Part shown: positions 21,502 through 33,288 of the stretch, piece after piece
Layout of the letters: the number at the start of each line of letters is the position of its first letter
Numbering within the stretch: position 1 is the first letter of the stretch
NCBI GenBank assembly: GCA_027886185.1
Contig: WOAB01000152.1
Location: forward strand, 124,001-188,000
Source: Rheum nobile
Lineage: Eukaryota; Streptophyta; Magnoliopsida; Caryophyllales; Polygonaceae
DNA: 64,000 bases
Direction: 5' to 3'
Made by a program: the position numbers and the translations under genes
The notes under the pieces: generated by a model
Told to the model about the DNA's origin: nothing
Databases searched by the model: none
What the model saw: only the letters and a program-made list of their open reading frames with translations

Positions 21502-22789
21502 GTGATCGACTTCAGTTCAAGAACGGTGACGGTGTCATCCGGGGGCCAATTCGTGTGCAAGTTCAAAGGTCGAAATGACGCTGATAACGGCAAGCTGATC
21601 AATGCGATGGCTGCGTTTAAGCTACTACGACAAGGATGTGTCGGGTACCTTTGCTACTTGGATTCGCCTGCGAAGGATGAACCTGAGGTTCTTGATATTC
21701 CTGTAGTTAGGGAGTTTTCGGATGTCTTTCCGGAAGAAATTACTGGATTACCCCCGAACCGCGACGTAGAGTTTTCAATTGATCTCGAGCCTGGTACGGC
21801 GCTGATTTCCAAATCACCATATCGGATGGCTCCGGCTGAGATGCAAGAATTGAAGAATCAACTTGAAGATCTTCTTGATAAAGGTTATGTCAGGCCGAGT
21901 GCATCGCCGTGGGGTGCTCCGGTATTATTTGTCAAAAAGAAGGACGGATCGTTCCGACTTTGTATCGACTATCGAGAGTTGAACAAGGTGACGATCAAGA
22001 ACAAGTATCCTTTGCCTAGGATTGATGACTTGTTGGACCAATTGCAGGGAGCAAAGGTTTTCTCCAAGATCGACTTAAGATCTGGATATCATCAACTCAG
22101 GATTCGGGAGCAGGACATTCCTAGAACTGCGTTTAGGACCAGATATGGTCATTACGAGTTCGTAGTGATGCCTTTTGGGCTTACAAATGCTCCAACTGTC
22201 TTTATGGATTTGATGAACCGATGTTTTCACCAGTACTTGGATAAGTTCGTGGTGGTTTTCATCGATGACATCTTGATCTATTCTCCGAATGAAGAAGTCC
22301 ACGAGGAACATCTACGGATTTCCTTGTCGATCCTTAGACAACATCAGCTTTTTGCTAAACTGTCTAAATGTGAATTCTGGATGAAGGAAGTGGCTTTCTT
22401 AGGCCACGTGATCAATAAAAATGGGGTTATGGTTGATCCCCAAAAGATTGAAGCTTTGGCTAAGTGGACACAGCCTCAGAACGTAAAAGAGGTGCGCAGT
22501 TTCCTTGGACTTGCCGGGTATTATAGAAGGTTCGTAGAAGGATTTTCAAAGATCGCTCTACCTATGATCAATCTACTCCGCAAAGTCCACAAGAAGTTTG
22601 TCTGGAATGACAAGTGCGAGGTCAGTTTCCAGGAGTTGAAACGACGGTTGACCTCGGCACCCGTGTTAGCACTCCCAGAGGGGAATGACGATTATGTGGT
22701 CTATAGTGATGCTTCCAAGTGTGGTCTTGGTTGTGTTTTGATGCAAAGGGGCAGAGTCATTGCTTACGCATCTAGACAACTCAAGACTT
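21502..22789 (+). pseudogene. gypsy-1 reverse transcriptase and truncated RNase H
   Basis: The frame is open from just after the TGA. RT landmarks appear in order: FPEEITGLPPNRDVEFSIDL, SKSPYRMAP, LLDKGYVRPSASPWGAPVLFVKKKDG, RLCIDYRELNKVTIKNKYPLPRIDDLLDQL, FSKIDLRSGYHQLRI, MPFGLTNAP and the catalytic FIDDILIYS, then FLGLAGYYRRF. The RNase H domain starts (VVYSDASKCGLGCVLMQ, with the first catalytic Asp) but ends after ASRQLK at 22789, where the sequence becomes mid-LTR. Integrase and any chromodomain are missing. Confidence 0.92.
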
Positions 22790-24551
22790 TTGGTTAGCCT
22801 TGGAGGTTAGAAGCCAAGGCAAGTCGAAGGAGGCCAAACCACTCGTGTTTTGGGGTGAGTTTTCTCTCGTTCTGTGTCGTCTGAGTTCGTCACGGCGACC
22901 GCCGTGTTCTTCGCGGCAACCGCCGTGATGAATACGGCGACCGCCGCCAAGAACGGCGACATCCGCCAGTGCCCAGAACGCCTTCGTTGCTTTGGCTTGG
23001 TCGGTTGTCGTCGTGGCATCTTTCCTTTCGTGTTCCTTCGCCGTGTTTAGATTCGTACTGTTTATGTCGGATCTAACTTAGGGTTCCTTTTATGGGTCGA
23101 CTCGAAGGTTGTTGTGCTGTCGGAACTATACCGTGTCGAGCCCGGAATCCAGTGACGCCTTTAGACTATTCTGCGGAGTAAGGCAAGTGGCGGTTCGCTC
23201 TTGCTCTTTCATTCCATATTTACATTAATTATCAGTAGTTTATCTGAGTAATTAATTTGGAGTGAATATTCTGTTTGTCTAGAAACGGTTTTGATAAACT
23301 GTTTTGAAAATCATATAATAGGTTATATATCTATTAGAACAACGCTATTATCTGTGATCGCCTTTCGGGCCTTTATGTGGATTTATCCTGTAAATGTTGT
23401 GGTGCTGTAACTGTTTAGTTAGCACTGTTAAATAGGAACGTTACTCAGACTATGTCCAGTCGTTTCTTTATAATCTGGTATCGGGATGGCTCATCCCCAT
23501 CTGGTACTATTCTAAGATCATGATCGGTCTCTTTCATAAGTGTGTAGAGACAGGACACTTAGCTGGTGTCACAAACCTTTCGGTATACGTCACTCTCGAC
23601 GAAACGTATACTAAGATGTGTCGTCCCATTGGTGGGGTACATATGTAAAAGTCTATAACGTGATGTGTGTTTTTGAAACATAAATCAGATAAGTGCTACC
23701 TTGACGCACATAATTAATACACCTTTGGCGAGTAGTGCAGCTAAGTTAGTGCAGCTAGGAAAACTCGTCTTGACTTGAATGTAGTACGTTCTCTTTCCAA
23801 TCTGGATTCGCTATAGGCGATGAGGTTGGTCGTGAACCGAAGCATCTCAGTCAGTTTTAAATCATTGTTGAATGATTCTGTAATATTCCAGATTTGTCAT
23901 TACTTCCTTAAAGACTCATTTCAGTTGGAGTCTTCTTTCGAGTCGATTTCTGTGAAGATTCAGTCTTTCAGAATCTTCTCTTGTGCATACCTCTTGTTTA
24001 TTCCAGTAGGAGTATGGTGGTTGACAAGTGTACTCGATTATTATTCGAGAGACGAGGAGTCTAACCTAATACGACTGCTTCGAACCAGTCTGTTTTTTAC
24101 CCTTGCTAGTCTATTCATTTAGACTAACCAACCAATATTTTTCCCTTGCATGGTTGGCTGGTGTCATCCGTTTGATTCGGCACATCAGTTAAGAAGTAGC
24201 TCAGAAGATTAGAAGGACTATGGAGTCGGCGGTGGTTTTTGAATGTTTTAATTATTTCTTTAATCAGGTTATGATCCTTTGGACAATAACTCCGATTGTA
24301 ATGTACTTTCTTAGTCTTCCGCTGTGTTTGGTTTAAACTATGTTTTGACCTATTCGGGATTGGGTTGTAATCCCGTAACTCTTATTTCCTCGACAATGTT
24401 ATGTTTTGGAATTTTATGCTTGATCTTTGTGTATCAATTGCATTTCATAAATTGTATTTATTTGGTAAAGCCTTGGGTGATCTCGGTAAGGAACACTGGG
24501 GTCACTGGCGGTAATACCTTTCCAAAAGGGTTAAGTTTTGAGGGTGTTACA
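22790..24551 (+). repeat. gypsy-1 3' LTR, 5'-truncated (about 1,762 bases)
   Basis: It corresponds to about 16727-18475 of the 5' LTR, nearly identical, and ends GAGGGTGTTACA followed by the TSD TCACA. About 660 LTR bases, including the upstream array and the TATA box, are missing. Confidence 0.92.
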
Positions 24552-24556
24552 TCACA

Positions 24557-24680
24557 TTGATGTGTCGCAGGAGAGAACGAAAAGAGAAAGAAGTGGATGG
24601 AAGAGGGAAGAAGAAGGCAATGAATCACAGAGTTGTGGTGTGTAGGGTGGACTCCTACAACATTTATATATACTAAATGG
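24557..24680 (-). promoter_or_regulatory. TATA box and 5' end of the split minus-strand gene (putative)
   Basis: The minus strand has TATATATAAATG (24672-24661), then a pyrimidine-rich stretch typical of a plant 5' untranslated region, reaching the insertion point at 24557. Removing both retrotransposons joins this to 10365. The CAATG at the joint (the copia TSD on the minus strand) supplies a possible start codon, but the frame that follows runs only about 24 codons to a stop, so the start is uncertain. Confidence 0.35.
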
Positions 24681-26629
24681 GGTGATGAACGTGGCTGATA
24701 AATATTTATATTAAGTGACACGTATCATTTGGGAAGGGAAAAATTGACACGTATCAGTTGGAGCCTGGGAAAGCTTGACACGAATAAGTTGAAGTTTAGA
24801 AAAATGATGAGGAGTGTAAGAGGGGAGGCAAGGTAAAATTGTAATTAAAGAATAAAAATGGGGCAAATAATGTACTATTCAATTGGAGACTTTAGGCTTT
24901 TAGAATAATATGGAAATATGGATATCACCTCATACCCATTTTATATAAGTCATTTGTAATTCTAACTTTCTTTTTGTATTTTGTAAATCTACCCTATTTA
25001 ATATATATTTTTGCAAAAATATCCCAAAAAAAATTTGAAATTAGAGTTTTCTTTTTCTTTTGAAAAATAAAATATAACATGAAAAAAATATTAAATTTTA
25101 ATTATGAAAATTTGAAATTGAAAATGAAACTTGCTAGAAAATGAAAACTGAAATGGTATTTTTTCATTTTCAGTTTTCAAAACTTCATCGTCTCCATTTT
25201 CTCCTATGGATGAAAGGTTTCTCCTGAAGAACCCTAAATCAACCCAGATTACAGGTCCATCGTCTCCATTTTCAGTTTTCAAAACTTCATCGTCGACAAC
25301 GCCGTTGGCTAGCACTTTCGATTCTTCCTCTGACGATGGTGCCAATTTGCAGGTCCACCGACGACGCCATTCAACGTCGTTGGCTCGCACTTTCGATTCC
25401 TCTTCCTCTTCTATCTATCTCGTTCGAGCCTTCGAGGTATGTCCTTCGTTTTAGGGTTGTAGCCATTTTTGCTTGCTCCTTCATCTCGATTGGGTACGTC
25501 AGGGTTTTAGGGTTGCTTCACTGGGTTGATTTTTACCATTGAACGCCATTGACGATGCCATTTAACGCCGTTTTAGGGTTGCTTCACTGTTGTTCATTGG
25601 GTTTTAGGGTTGCTTCAATGTTGTTCATTGGGTTGATTTTATCGATTGATATACTTGTCATGAATTCTATCCCCCAAAATTTGTCTCTTTTCACCTGAAA
25701 TTAACTGAATTTAAACGCAGCGAACGAATTGATTTTGTTGAAAAACTGGGTAAAAAACGACCCTTGTGGTAGAAATGGGGATGGTAACTTAAATTGATTT
25801 ATATAAACTTGTGAAAACTTTCTGTCTATTTTATAAACCTGTGGAAACCTTGTATGTAGAATGAATGTATTATTTCTTAAGTTGTATTGTCGCAATAAAC
25901 AATGAGAATGTCAGATAAGTTTTGATTTTTGTCACAATTGTACGAATTACCATTGGTTGAATACTTCATGTCAGTGTTGTTCATATTTTTTTCACATGGT
26001 ATAGTTATATTGTTGAAATGAACAATTACAATGTCAGTTTGTGAAAAATTGTTGTGTGTTAAAAGTTAATGTTTTTATTTGTCTCGGTTTATAGCTCTCT
26101 TCCTCTCGCAACTTCTTTCTCTCCTCCTCTGATCTCTACATCTCAGTATGTTTGTTTAAAATTTTAACCATTGTTATGAAAATGAGAACCATTTTGTGCA
26201 TAGAAAAAACTCAAATGTTGATATTCTTTGTTGTTTGTCTATGTCCACCAGGCCAACTGAAGTGCTATAGTCGATTAAAGAATACACGGAGGAATTTGAA
26301 ATGGCTAGAAAGGTAAAATTTGGTTTAGCTCATTCTGACTAGTAAGCAATAGCCAAACTTTCTTCTTTTATTTTGAACCATATATTGTGTTTAATTTCAC
26401 CCGAAAACATAAGATTCCTAGTTTTTCATGTTTCTCTTTTATTTCATTTTTTAACTGAAGAACAGATGGTTGCCTCTAAAACAAAATAAGAGGAGGTCAA
26501 CATTCCATTTTCAGATTCCTTTTTCACATATTGTTATGTAGTTTTTAAGTATATGTTCCTTTTGTATTTATTGACCTCATATAATTTGTATTGTTTAGGG
26601 TCATATATTGATATTTGAAGGGGGGAAAT
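24681..26629. other. AT-rich region with short tandem duplications; probable 5' region of the DUF1985 gene
   Basis: No strong coding frame is seen. There is a repeated stretch (CATTTTCAGTTTTCAAAACT, near 25166 and again near 25268) and a 31-base tandem duplication at 25571-25632 (TTTTAGGGTTGCTTCA...), with a partial third copy at 25504. Splice-like sites occur at the end of a GC-richer stretch near 25437 (CGAG/GTATGT) and after ATGGCTAGAAAG at about 26312 (GTAAAA), so this may be the 5' untranslated and first-exon region of the pseudogene that follows. Confidence 0.4.
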
Positions 26630-27688
26630 TCAAGGCAGAGTCAACCAAAACTATCGACGTGAAATGCTGAAAAATATTGAGAAATGCCTCTCCCATGTGG
26701 ACTGGCAGAGGATAATAGATGGTCCATTTGGACCTATTATGAAGATGGTTCATCGACAAACCTTTTCATGCGAGCTTGTGCATTACGTTTTATTCCGTCA
26801 AGTAGAAACAAGCAAGTTGTGGGAGACGTGGTATGACCTGCAAGGACAGCTGCTACGTTTTTTAATGAAGGAGTTCGCACTTGTCACGGGGTTAAACTGT
26901 GGTACAGTTACGGATTATGATATGAACTCGGATAAGAATGCCGTGAAAGAGGTATTTGATGTACAAAATCCGACCTTGGCTGAGTTGGAGATCCTATTTA
27001 TGCGTACACGGGATGAAAGCCCTTTGAAATATAAGATGGTATTATTGATTATATTAGAGGGCGTCATTCTCGGGGTTGAGAAAAAAGTTTGCATAAACAC
27101 GGGTCATGTCAATTTATTGACTGATATCAATCGATTTACGAAATTCCCGTGGGGCAGGGTTTGCTACATTGAAACTCACCAAGGTTTGAGTTCAACGGTG
27201 TAGAATAGATTGGAGACAGTACAAACAAGCAAAGACTCAAGTGCAAGGTTGGGTTACAAACTCAAGGGGTTGCCAATGGCCTTTCAGGTAACGTTTTTTA
27301 ATGTAATGTATATACTTTTGAAGTTGGTATTGTAATTACATTATATTGATGGTTTCTTAAAACAAATAAGAATCATACTAACAAGAAAAATTGCGCTTCA
27401 AGTATGGCTATATATAGCTGTATAACCAATTGCTTCAGCGTTTGCACATTTGGTGGATAAGGAGGCCTATCCATGCGGTCTACGATGGTCATCCGATGCA
27501 CAACCTGATGTGATGGCTGTGGAGTCTTTGTTGGAGAAGGTCATATCTCGTTTTACTGCAAATGTGGTGTTAATAGAGGAAGAAGCTGAGGTGGAGGTCT
27601 TAAAAGGATGCAAATTTGTTGGAGAAGTGAAGGACAATTACTTTGACAAGGCAGTTGAAAAATTTGAGCTAAGTAAGAAGAGGTCTAT
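26630..27688 (+). pseudogene. DUF1985 protein (Ulp1/MULE-associated), 5' half
   Basis: DUF1985 is a plant domain usually found upstream of a Ulp1-like peptidase in genes carried by Mutator-type elements. The frame QGRVNQNYRREMLKNIEKC... continues through LWETWYDLQGQLLRFLMKEFALVTGLNCG and HVNLLTDINRFTKFPWGRVCY, all DUF1985 hallmarks. A TAG at 27201-27203 interrupts, after which LETVQTSKDSSARLGYKLKG runs to a GTAACG donor near 27288. The next exon, near 27440, reads FAHLVDKEAYPCGLRWSSD... and continues to ELSKKRS, where the Athila-like complex is inserted. No peptidase domain is seen. Confidence 0.75.
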
Positions 27689-29054
27689 TGATCAACACTA
27701 CTTTGTAGTGCTTATCTAGGAGATGTTACCGGTGTTTAGGGTGCCATTTGTAGGGATTTAGAGCACAACGGTGGAGTATGTAGTTGGAGAGATAAAGTAT
27801 GGATATGGTGGTTTGGAGAAGCTAATTGAAGACATTCAGAAGACGAGGAGAAACCACCTGATGAGACCAAAGGAAATAGAAGGGAGAATCCACACAAAGA
27901 AGGAGAAGAAGGTCTGCCACGACCAACCGCGACCAAGGGCGAAGACACGAAGAGGCTGCGGCGAAAGGCGAGGCGCGGACCAGCGAATGCCACTTCCGCG
28001 ACCGCGGTGAAGTCATCCGCGCCCGCGGAAAATCCCACCTGTGCAAATGTCGAGAGCAAAGATCCATAATCCGCGACCGCGGATTTGGTGCCGCGACCGC
28101 GGAAGGACACGGAGGTGGTCCACGAGAAGATTTCCGAGTTTCTTATTTCTATTATTTTCGATTTCGATTTTCTTTTATTATTTCATACTTTATATTTTAT
28201 TTCCTTTTGGATTATTTTGGGTTATCTTTACTTTGGTTTCTAGGGTTCTTAACCTAGTTTTCCCTAGCCATTTTTATCATTATCGTTGTTTCCATTGAGT
28301 ATTGTTTTTCCTTTGAACTATGAAGAACTAAGTACTTTTGCTTAGTCCGACAATTGAAGCCTTCGTTTGAATAATGGTTGTGAGATTCTAATTCTATTTC
28401 TTTTCCTTTGAATGTATTGATTCTCTTGTGCTTCATCCCATTGATTCTTACTGATTTCGCTTGTTGGACGCAACTAGTTGTTATTGGTAATTGTCTATTG
28501 CTAGGGTTTGGTAATTACTATTTGAGTTACCTAATTCATGTGTAACAACTGCAATACTCAACTGTTTGGGACTAGTTTATTGTAGAGAGAATTAATTGCA
28601 TGCAATAGTATGACTGTTTGCTACTCTTGCATGTATCTATCTAAATTCATGTGCTCATCGCTGCTGTTGAATTAAACTGTGAGGTTTTCATGGTTATTTA
28701 ATAGTTAGTATTCTCAGGGTCTGTTTGTCATGTTTATAACTCGCAAAAAGGAATAGGAACACTCATAGGAAGGAATTAGAGAGAATCTAGGATCAACCAA
28801 TCAAATGAGTGGTGGATATTTGTTTGGCTAAGTGTTTTTCCCCAATTGATTTCAACCTTTTGTTTTGTTTACTTTGCTTTGTTTACTTGTTTCACAACAA
28901 TCCAACCAATTCCCCCCTTTTGTTACCTTTGACATACGACTCTGCACTCTGAAAGATTACTTCCTCTCTGTGGGATTCGACCCTTGCTTGCCCAAACTAC
29001 TAGTTTAGGTTTATTTAGGATTATTTTGATTAGGCGTCTCGACAACGTCTATCA
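27689..29054 (+). repeat. Athila-like LTR A (5')
   Basis: The LTR is 1,366 bases and runs from TGATCAACACTACTT to CGTCTATCA. It carries four GC-rich 12-mers at 27996-28102. Confidence 0.88.
27996..28102. repeat. Paired GC-rich near-palindromes in Athila-like LTR A
   Basis: CCGCGACCGCGG is at 27996 with CCGCGCCCGCGG 21 bases later at 28017, and CCGCGACCGCGG is at 28071 with an identical copy 20 bases later at 28091. In LTRs B and C the same positions are partly decayed, mostly by C to T or G to A changes at CG. Confidence 0.9.
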
Positions 29055-29057
29055 AAT

Positions 29058-29074
29058 TGGCGCCGTTGCCGGGG
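29058..29074 (+). other. Athila-type primer-binding site
   Basis: TGGCGCCGTTGCCGGGG lies three bases after LTR A, the primer site typical of Athila-type elements (tRNA-Asp by general knowledge). Confidence 0.85.
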
Positions 29075-29190
29075 AGGAAAGTTTTAATTTTTCTTTGTGT
29101 TTAATTGTGTGTCAATTTTTGTGTGGACCTATCTTACGGTCTACACCTGTGCTACGACTTTTTTCCCTTTTTGATTTTTTTGATACATGG

Positions 29191-30618
29191 ATGGAGGGAT
29201 TTCCCCAATTCCGGCAGGAGCCGCGATATGACCCATACTCCTACGCATACACTCCAGGGTGGAGAGATCACCCCAATTCGAGTTATGGGAACCCGCATTA
29301 CCCTCCATATGGTCATGACTACCAGGAGTTTTACCCGGGGCCATAGTCGTTCTATCAGCAGGGCACCCCACAGCAGTACAGTCCAGCCTACGAGCACAGA
29401 CCGCCGGTGTCCACTCCAAATTACTATGTCTCCCAGTCTACTGCGGATTTGGTCCGAAACCTGGAAAATCAGGTGGGGCACAATCCAAGTTCCCACATGT
29501 CTACTGAGGATATGATTCGGTCTCTCCCGCAAAGCATGATCCAACATGAACAAGAGATGAAGTCCATGTTCCAGAACTTGGAAAATCAAATGGGGAAAAC
29601 GGCTCAAGCAATAAGCAGATTAGAGACCATGGCGTCGACGGAACCACTATCTCACCCAGTGGTGCACCAGAAAGAGTATGTCCTTTCAATGACCCTGCGA
29701 AGCACTGAGCAGCTGCATTTCGCCCCTTTAGCTGAAAGGGAAGAACAAATCAGTGATATGAGCGCAGAATGCAGCGAGATGCCTGCAGAAGAAAACCCGA
29801 GACCGTGGGAGGTGTGTCGCGAACGCAGTTTGCTCACTGAGGAGCTGGGCCTTCCAGACGATATCCACGACCGCGTTGTGCTCTCCGAAGAAGATTTTTT
29901 CCGAGAACAAGAAGAACGCCACGACCGCGAGGAAGAGGCCCGCGACCGCGGGGTTCAGGCTGAAGAAGAAGAAGAAGAAGAGAAAATCGGCGACATTCCG
30001 CGACCGCGGACAGAAATCCGCGATCGCGGAAAAGTTCATGATGATGAAGAGTTGTTCGATGATTTTACGCGACCGCGGATCGATTTCCGCGATCGCGAAA
30101 CACCCGCTGGGGACGAAAACTTGCTCGAAGATGTCCGCGACCGCGGAGAGGAAGTCCGCGATCGCGGTTATGCCCCTGATTCCCAAGACCCTCTCGAAGC
30201 TTTCTACGATGAATTTGTGCGGGCCAACTTCCCTCCGCTCGATTCACTGCGCCCCGTTGCACCTGTCCCTGAGGCATCACAAGATACTCGAAGGCTGAAG
30301 AACAACAAAGAAATCTATGAGGCCTTCAGTAACTACGAGGCTAACGTTACGGTGATCCAACTGGCAAGCAACATCCCTCGCTGCACAGAATTTTTAAAGG
30401 CGTTGGGCAAGATCAAGAAGAAGCCGAAGGAGAGGCATAAGAAGGAGTTCGGGATTCAAACGACGAATTTTTCCACGCTGGATACGGGGCAGGACAAGCA
30501 TGAAGCCCCTGAAATGCTGGGTAGGCCATTTTTTAAAATGGCAAGTGCACTCATTGATATGAACAGCGGTCCACCCACCATAAAGTACAGGAGAACGGGG
30601 GTAAAGCTCAACATATAG
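29191..30618 (+). pseudogene. Athila-like gag joined to a protease C-terminal tail
   Basis: The frame starts with ATG at 29191 (MEGFPQFRQEPRYD...) and has one TAG at 29344-29346; 403 codons are open after 29407. LENQVG and FQNLENQMGKTAQAISRLE...MTLRS resemble the gag C-terminus of Athila (the ...LE.QIGQ...TLRSGK region). Then comes an acidic stretch full of RDRG (about 29870-30170), an ...NIPRCTEFLKALGKIKKKPKE segment resembling the usual PKYAKFLK region, and finally MLGRPFFKMASALIDMNSG...KLNI, which resembles only the end of the Athila protease (LGRPFLAT..). The catalytic protease core is missing. This looks like a gag-protease fusion made by internal deletion, leaving a non-autonomous unit. 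Confidence 0.75.
29938..30167. repeat. GC-rich near-palindrome pairs inside the gag-like ORF
   Basis: CCGCGACCGCGG-type 12-mers pair at 29998/30018, 30067/30087 and 30135/30156, that is 20, 20 and 21 bases apart; a single copy lies at about 29940. In the first two pairs the two members fall in different reading frames (PRPR against RDRG); in the third they share one. Confidence 0.9.
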
Positions 30619-32065
30619 CATACAAAGAGGCATCCCCCTGATCTTGACCCAAGGAGTTCAGCTGCTATGAGCAAACCAAGCTGAGGAGGTCGAGCAGTAT
30701 GTCGAGCCACGACAATAACTAAGGCGCTGTCCGGGAGGCAACCCGAGGTATGAATTTCTTTTATTGTCTTTTCAATTCTTGTTTTTAATTGCTTTTGTTC
30801 GTGTGTTTTTGCTTTTGTTTCGAACTAACCTGCAGGGAGGAGAGCCGAATCATATTGAAGAAGGTGTTGCCCATACCAACGTAAGTCTTCCTATACCCTG
30901 CTCGAAAAAAAAAAAAGCTCTACCGAAGGCCAGCTGTTCGAGTACCCATGACGAAGGTGCGCATCATGTTGTCTTGGAGGAGACATTAGCCCCACTTATT
31001 TAGTTGGCAACATTGATGGCCCTACAATCGACAGCTGAGGAGGAGAAAAACTAGAGCCCCCACCACGATTACATCTGGGCCTATTTTTTGTGTTCGTTAA
31101 AGGCCATGCAACCCCGTTCCCTTCTTACCACAGTGGTTCCTTTTGGTTGCATGGTAGGAGTTGATTGAGTTGAAGGCCGTGCAACCCTGATTTCCTTGAT
31201 GACCACTACACATTACAGTGGCTCCCTTTGGTTGCACGATAGAGATGAGTTGAAGACTGCCGCAACACCAGAGACCTGAACGTTCATTGCTTTACCGCCA
31301 GCAACAACTTCCTGTCTAAGCCAACTCAGCGGCATTTGTGAGTTATTTTTTTTACCTTCCCTGTGCTTTATTCTTTTTGTCTTTCATTACATTGAGGACA
31401 ATGCAATGTTTAAGCATGGGGGAGGATTCTATACTTGCGAGTCGCTGAGGAGAAAAAAAAATAGAAAGAGAAAAGGCCAAAAAATTGAAAAAGGCAAAAG
31501 AAAAATCCTGGGATAAGTCAAAAACCCGAAAGGGCGGCTTAGGTAATAAGCAGGTGGCTTGGACCAGCATTAGGCTGGGGTAATAATTGGTCAAGAGTGA
31601 TGTGAGTTTATGTGAGCCCATCTATTGAAAAATAAAATGAGTGGCTTGGTGAAATCCCGAAAGGGCGCCTTGGCAAAATGAGTGAAAATAAGAAGAGTGA
31701 TATTTAGGAATCATCATTTTACTTGGCGTGGTGACATAAGAAGAGGTGATATAAGGAGGATTCGGGTAGGTCACTCTGGGAGGTATAAGAAGATAGATGG
31801 AGGCTAGGATTAGATTTTTATTCACTCTATGGTGTTCGGGATAAGCTTGGGGGAAGTACTCTACTTTCCTTTAAGCTTGGTTGGTGTTGAGTTATGTGTT
31901 GTGTTTTGTTGAGCTTATTCTATTGGTGTCTTGGAGTTTATGGTTAGGTGCAGTTCTTAGAGGAGATGATTTTTCTATGCTTCCTGAGACCTTGGGGATT
32001 TGATTGGAGGAGTAGGTTTCTTTTAGCTTACTCGAGGACAAGCAAAGTTTAAGCATGTGGGAGTT
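30619..32065 (+). other. Athila-like 3' non-coding region
   Basis: There is no long frame. It contains the GGGAGGCAACCCGAGG stretch near 30735 and ACATTGAGGACAATGCAATG...GTTTAAGCATGGGGGAGG near 31391, both familiar from the 3' regions of such plant elements. Two diverged tandem copies (GGCCATGCAACCCCG...TTTTGGTTGCATGG, about 31102-31165 and 31172-31245) follow, then an A-rich stretch near 31450 and a polypurine-like AAGCATGTGGGAG just before LTR B. Confidence 0.65.
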
Positions 32066-33026
32066 TGATCAACACTACTTTATAGTGCTTATCTAGGTGT
32101 TGTTACCGGTGTTTAGGGTGCCATTTGTAGGGATTTAGAGCACAATGGTGGAGTATGTAGTTGGAGAGATGAAGTGTAGATATGGTGGTTTGGAGAAGCT
32201 AATTGAAGACATTCAGAAGACGAGGAGAAGCCACCTGATGAGACCAAGGAAATAGAAGGGAGAATCCACACAAAGAAGGAGAAGAAGGTCTGCCGCGACC
32301 AACCGCGACCAAGGGCGAAGACACGAAGAGGCCGCGGCGAAAGGCGAGGCGCGGACCAGCGAATGCCACTTCTGCGACTGCGACAAAGTCATCCGCGCCC
32401 GCGGAAAATCCCACATGTGCAAATGTCGAGAGCAAAGATCCATTATCCGCGACCGCAGATTTGGTGCCGCGACCGCGGAAGGACACGGAGGCGGTCCACG
32501 AAAAGATTTCCGAGTTTCTTATTTCTATTATTTTCGATTTCGATTTTCTTTTATTATTTCATACTTTATATTTTATTTCCTTTTGGATTATTTTGGGTTA
32601 TCTTTACTTTGGTTTCTAGGGTTCTTAACCTAGTTTTCCCTAGCCATTTTTATCATTATCGTTGTTTCCATTGAGTATTGTTTTTTCTTTTGAACTATGA
32701 AGAACTAAGCACTTTTGCTTAGTCCGACAATTGAAGCCTTCGTTTGAATAATGGTTGTGAGATTTTAATTCTATTTCTTTTCCTTTGAATGTATTGATTC
32801 TCTTGTGCTTCATCCCATTGATTCTTACTGATTTCGCTTGTTGGACGCAACTAGTTGTTATTGGTAATTGTCTATTGCTAGGGTTTGGTAATTACTGTTT
32901 GAGTTACCTAATTCATGTGTAGCAACTGCAATACTCTAAGAACTGTTTGGGACTAGTTTATTGTAGAGAGAATTAATTGCATGCAATAGTATGACTGTTT
33001 GCTACTCTTGCATGTATCTATCTAAA
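32066..33026 (+). repeat. Athila-like LTR B, left part
   Basis: It matches LTR A from its start to about position 960, then is cut by gypsy-2 after TCTAAA. It continues at 41469. Confidence 0.88.
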
Positions 33027-33288
33027 TGTAATATCCCTCATTTTGTAAGGGTAATTTTGAAATTTTCTCTTGCCCATATTACAAGTCAGATTAAATTCAG
33101 AGAAGTGCGGACATTCTATGAGATGTTTGATCTCTGTAATTTTTTTTTTGAGTAATATAAAATACAGTTAATGTATTTTTGGGTTAAAAAGTCGTTCGTG
33201 TACGAATATATTTAACCCGGGGTTAAGAATATTTAACCACTTGGTAAAAAAGACAAAACAGACGAAAGGGGGGCAAAAATGGCCTTGA

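Larger units (their letters stand above)
16069..24551 (+). mobile_element. Ty3/gypsy element gypsy-1 (Del/Tekay-like), TSD TCACA
   Basis: The element is 8,483 bases long, with TCACA at 16064-16068 and 24552-24556. It has a 2.4-kb 5' LTR, a tRNA-iMet primer site, an extra acidic leader ORF, gag with two zinc knuckles, protease, RT and the beginning of RNase H. There the coding sequence jumps straight into the middle of the 3' LTR. Long LTRs, primer site and RT sequence resemble Del/Tekay chromoviruses, but integrase and chromodomain, which would prove this, are deleted. The LTRs are nearly identical where both exist, so insertion was recent. It landed in the copia TSD. Confidence 0.93.

Noticed and set aside
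24458..24721. Minus-strand ORF spanning the gypsy-1 3' LTR end and flank
   Set aside because: It crosses the transposon boundary and mixes LTR and host DNA; no domain.
27736..28110. Minus-strand ORF recurring in all three Athila-like LTRs (also 32199-32486, 42184-42471)
   Set aside because: It lies antisense in the LTR, ends differ among copies, no domain is seen, and recurrence is explained by the LTRs themselves.
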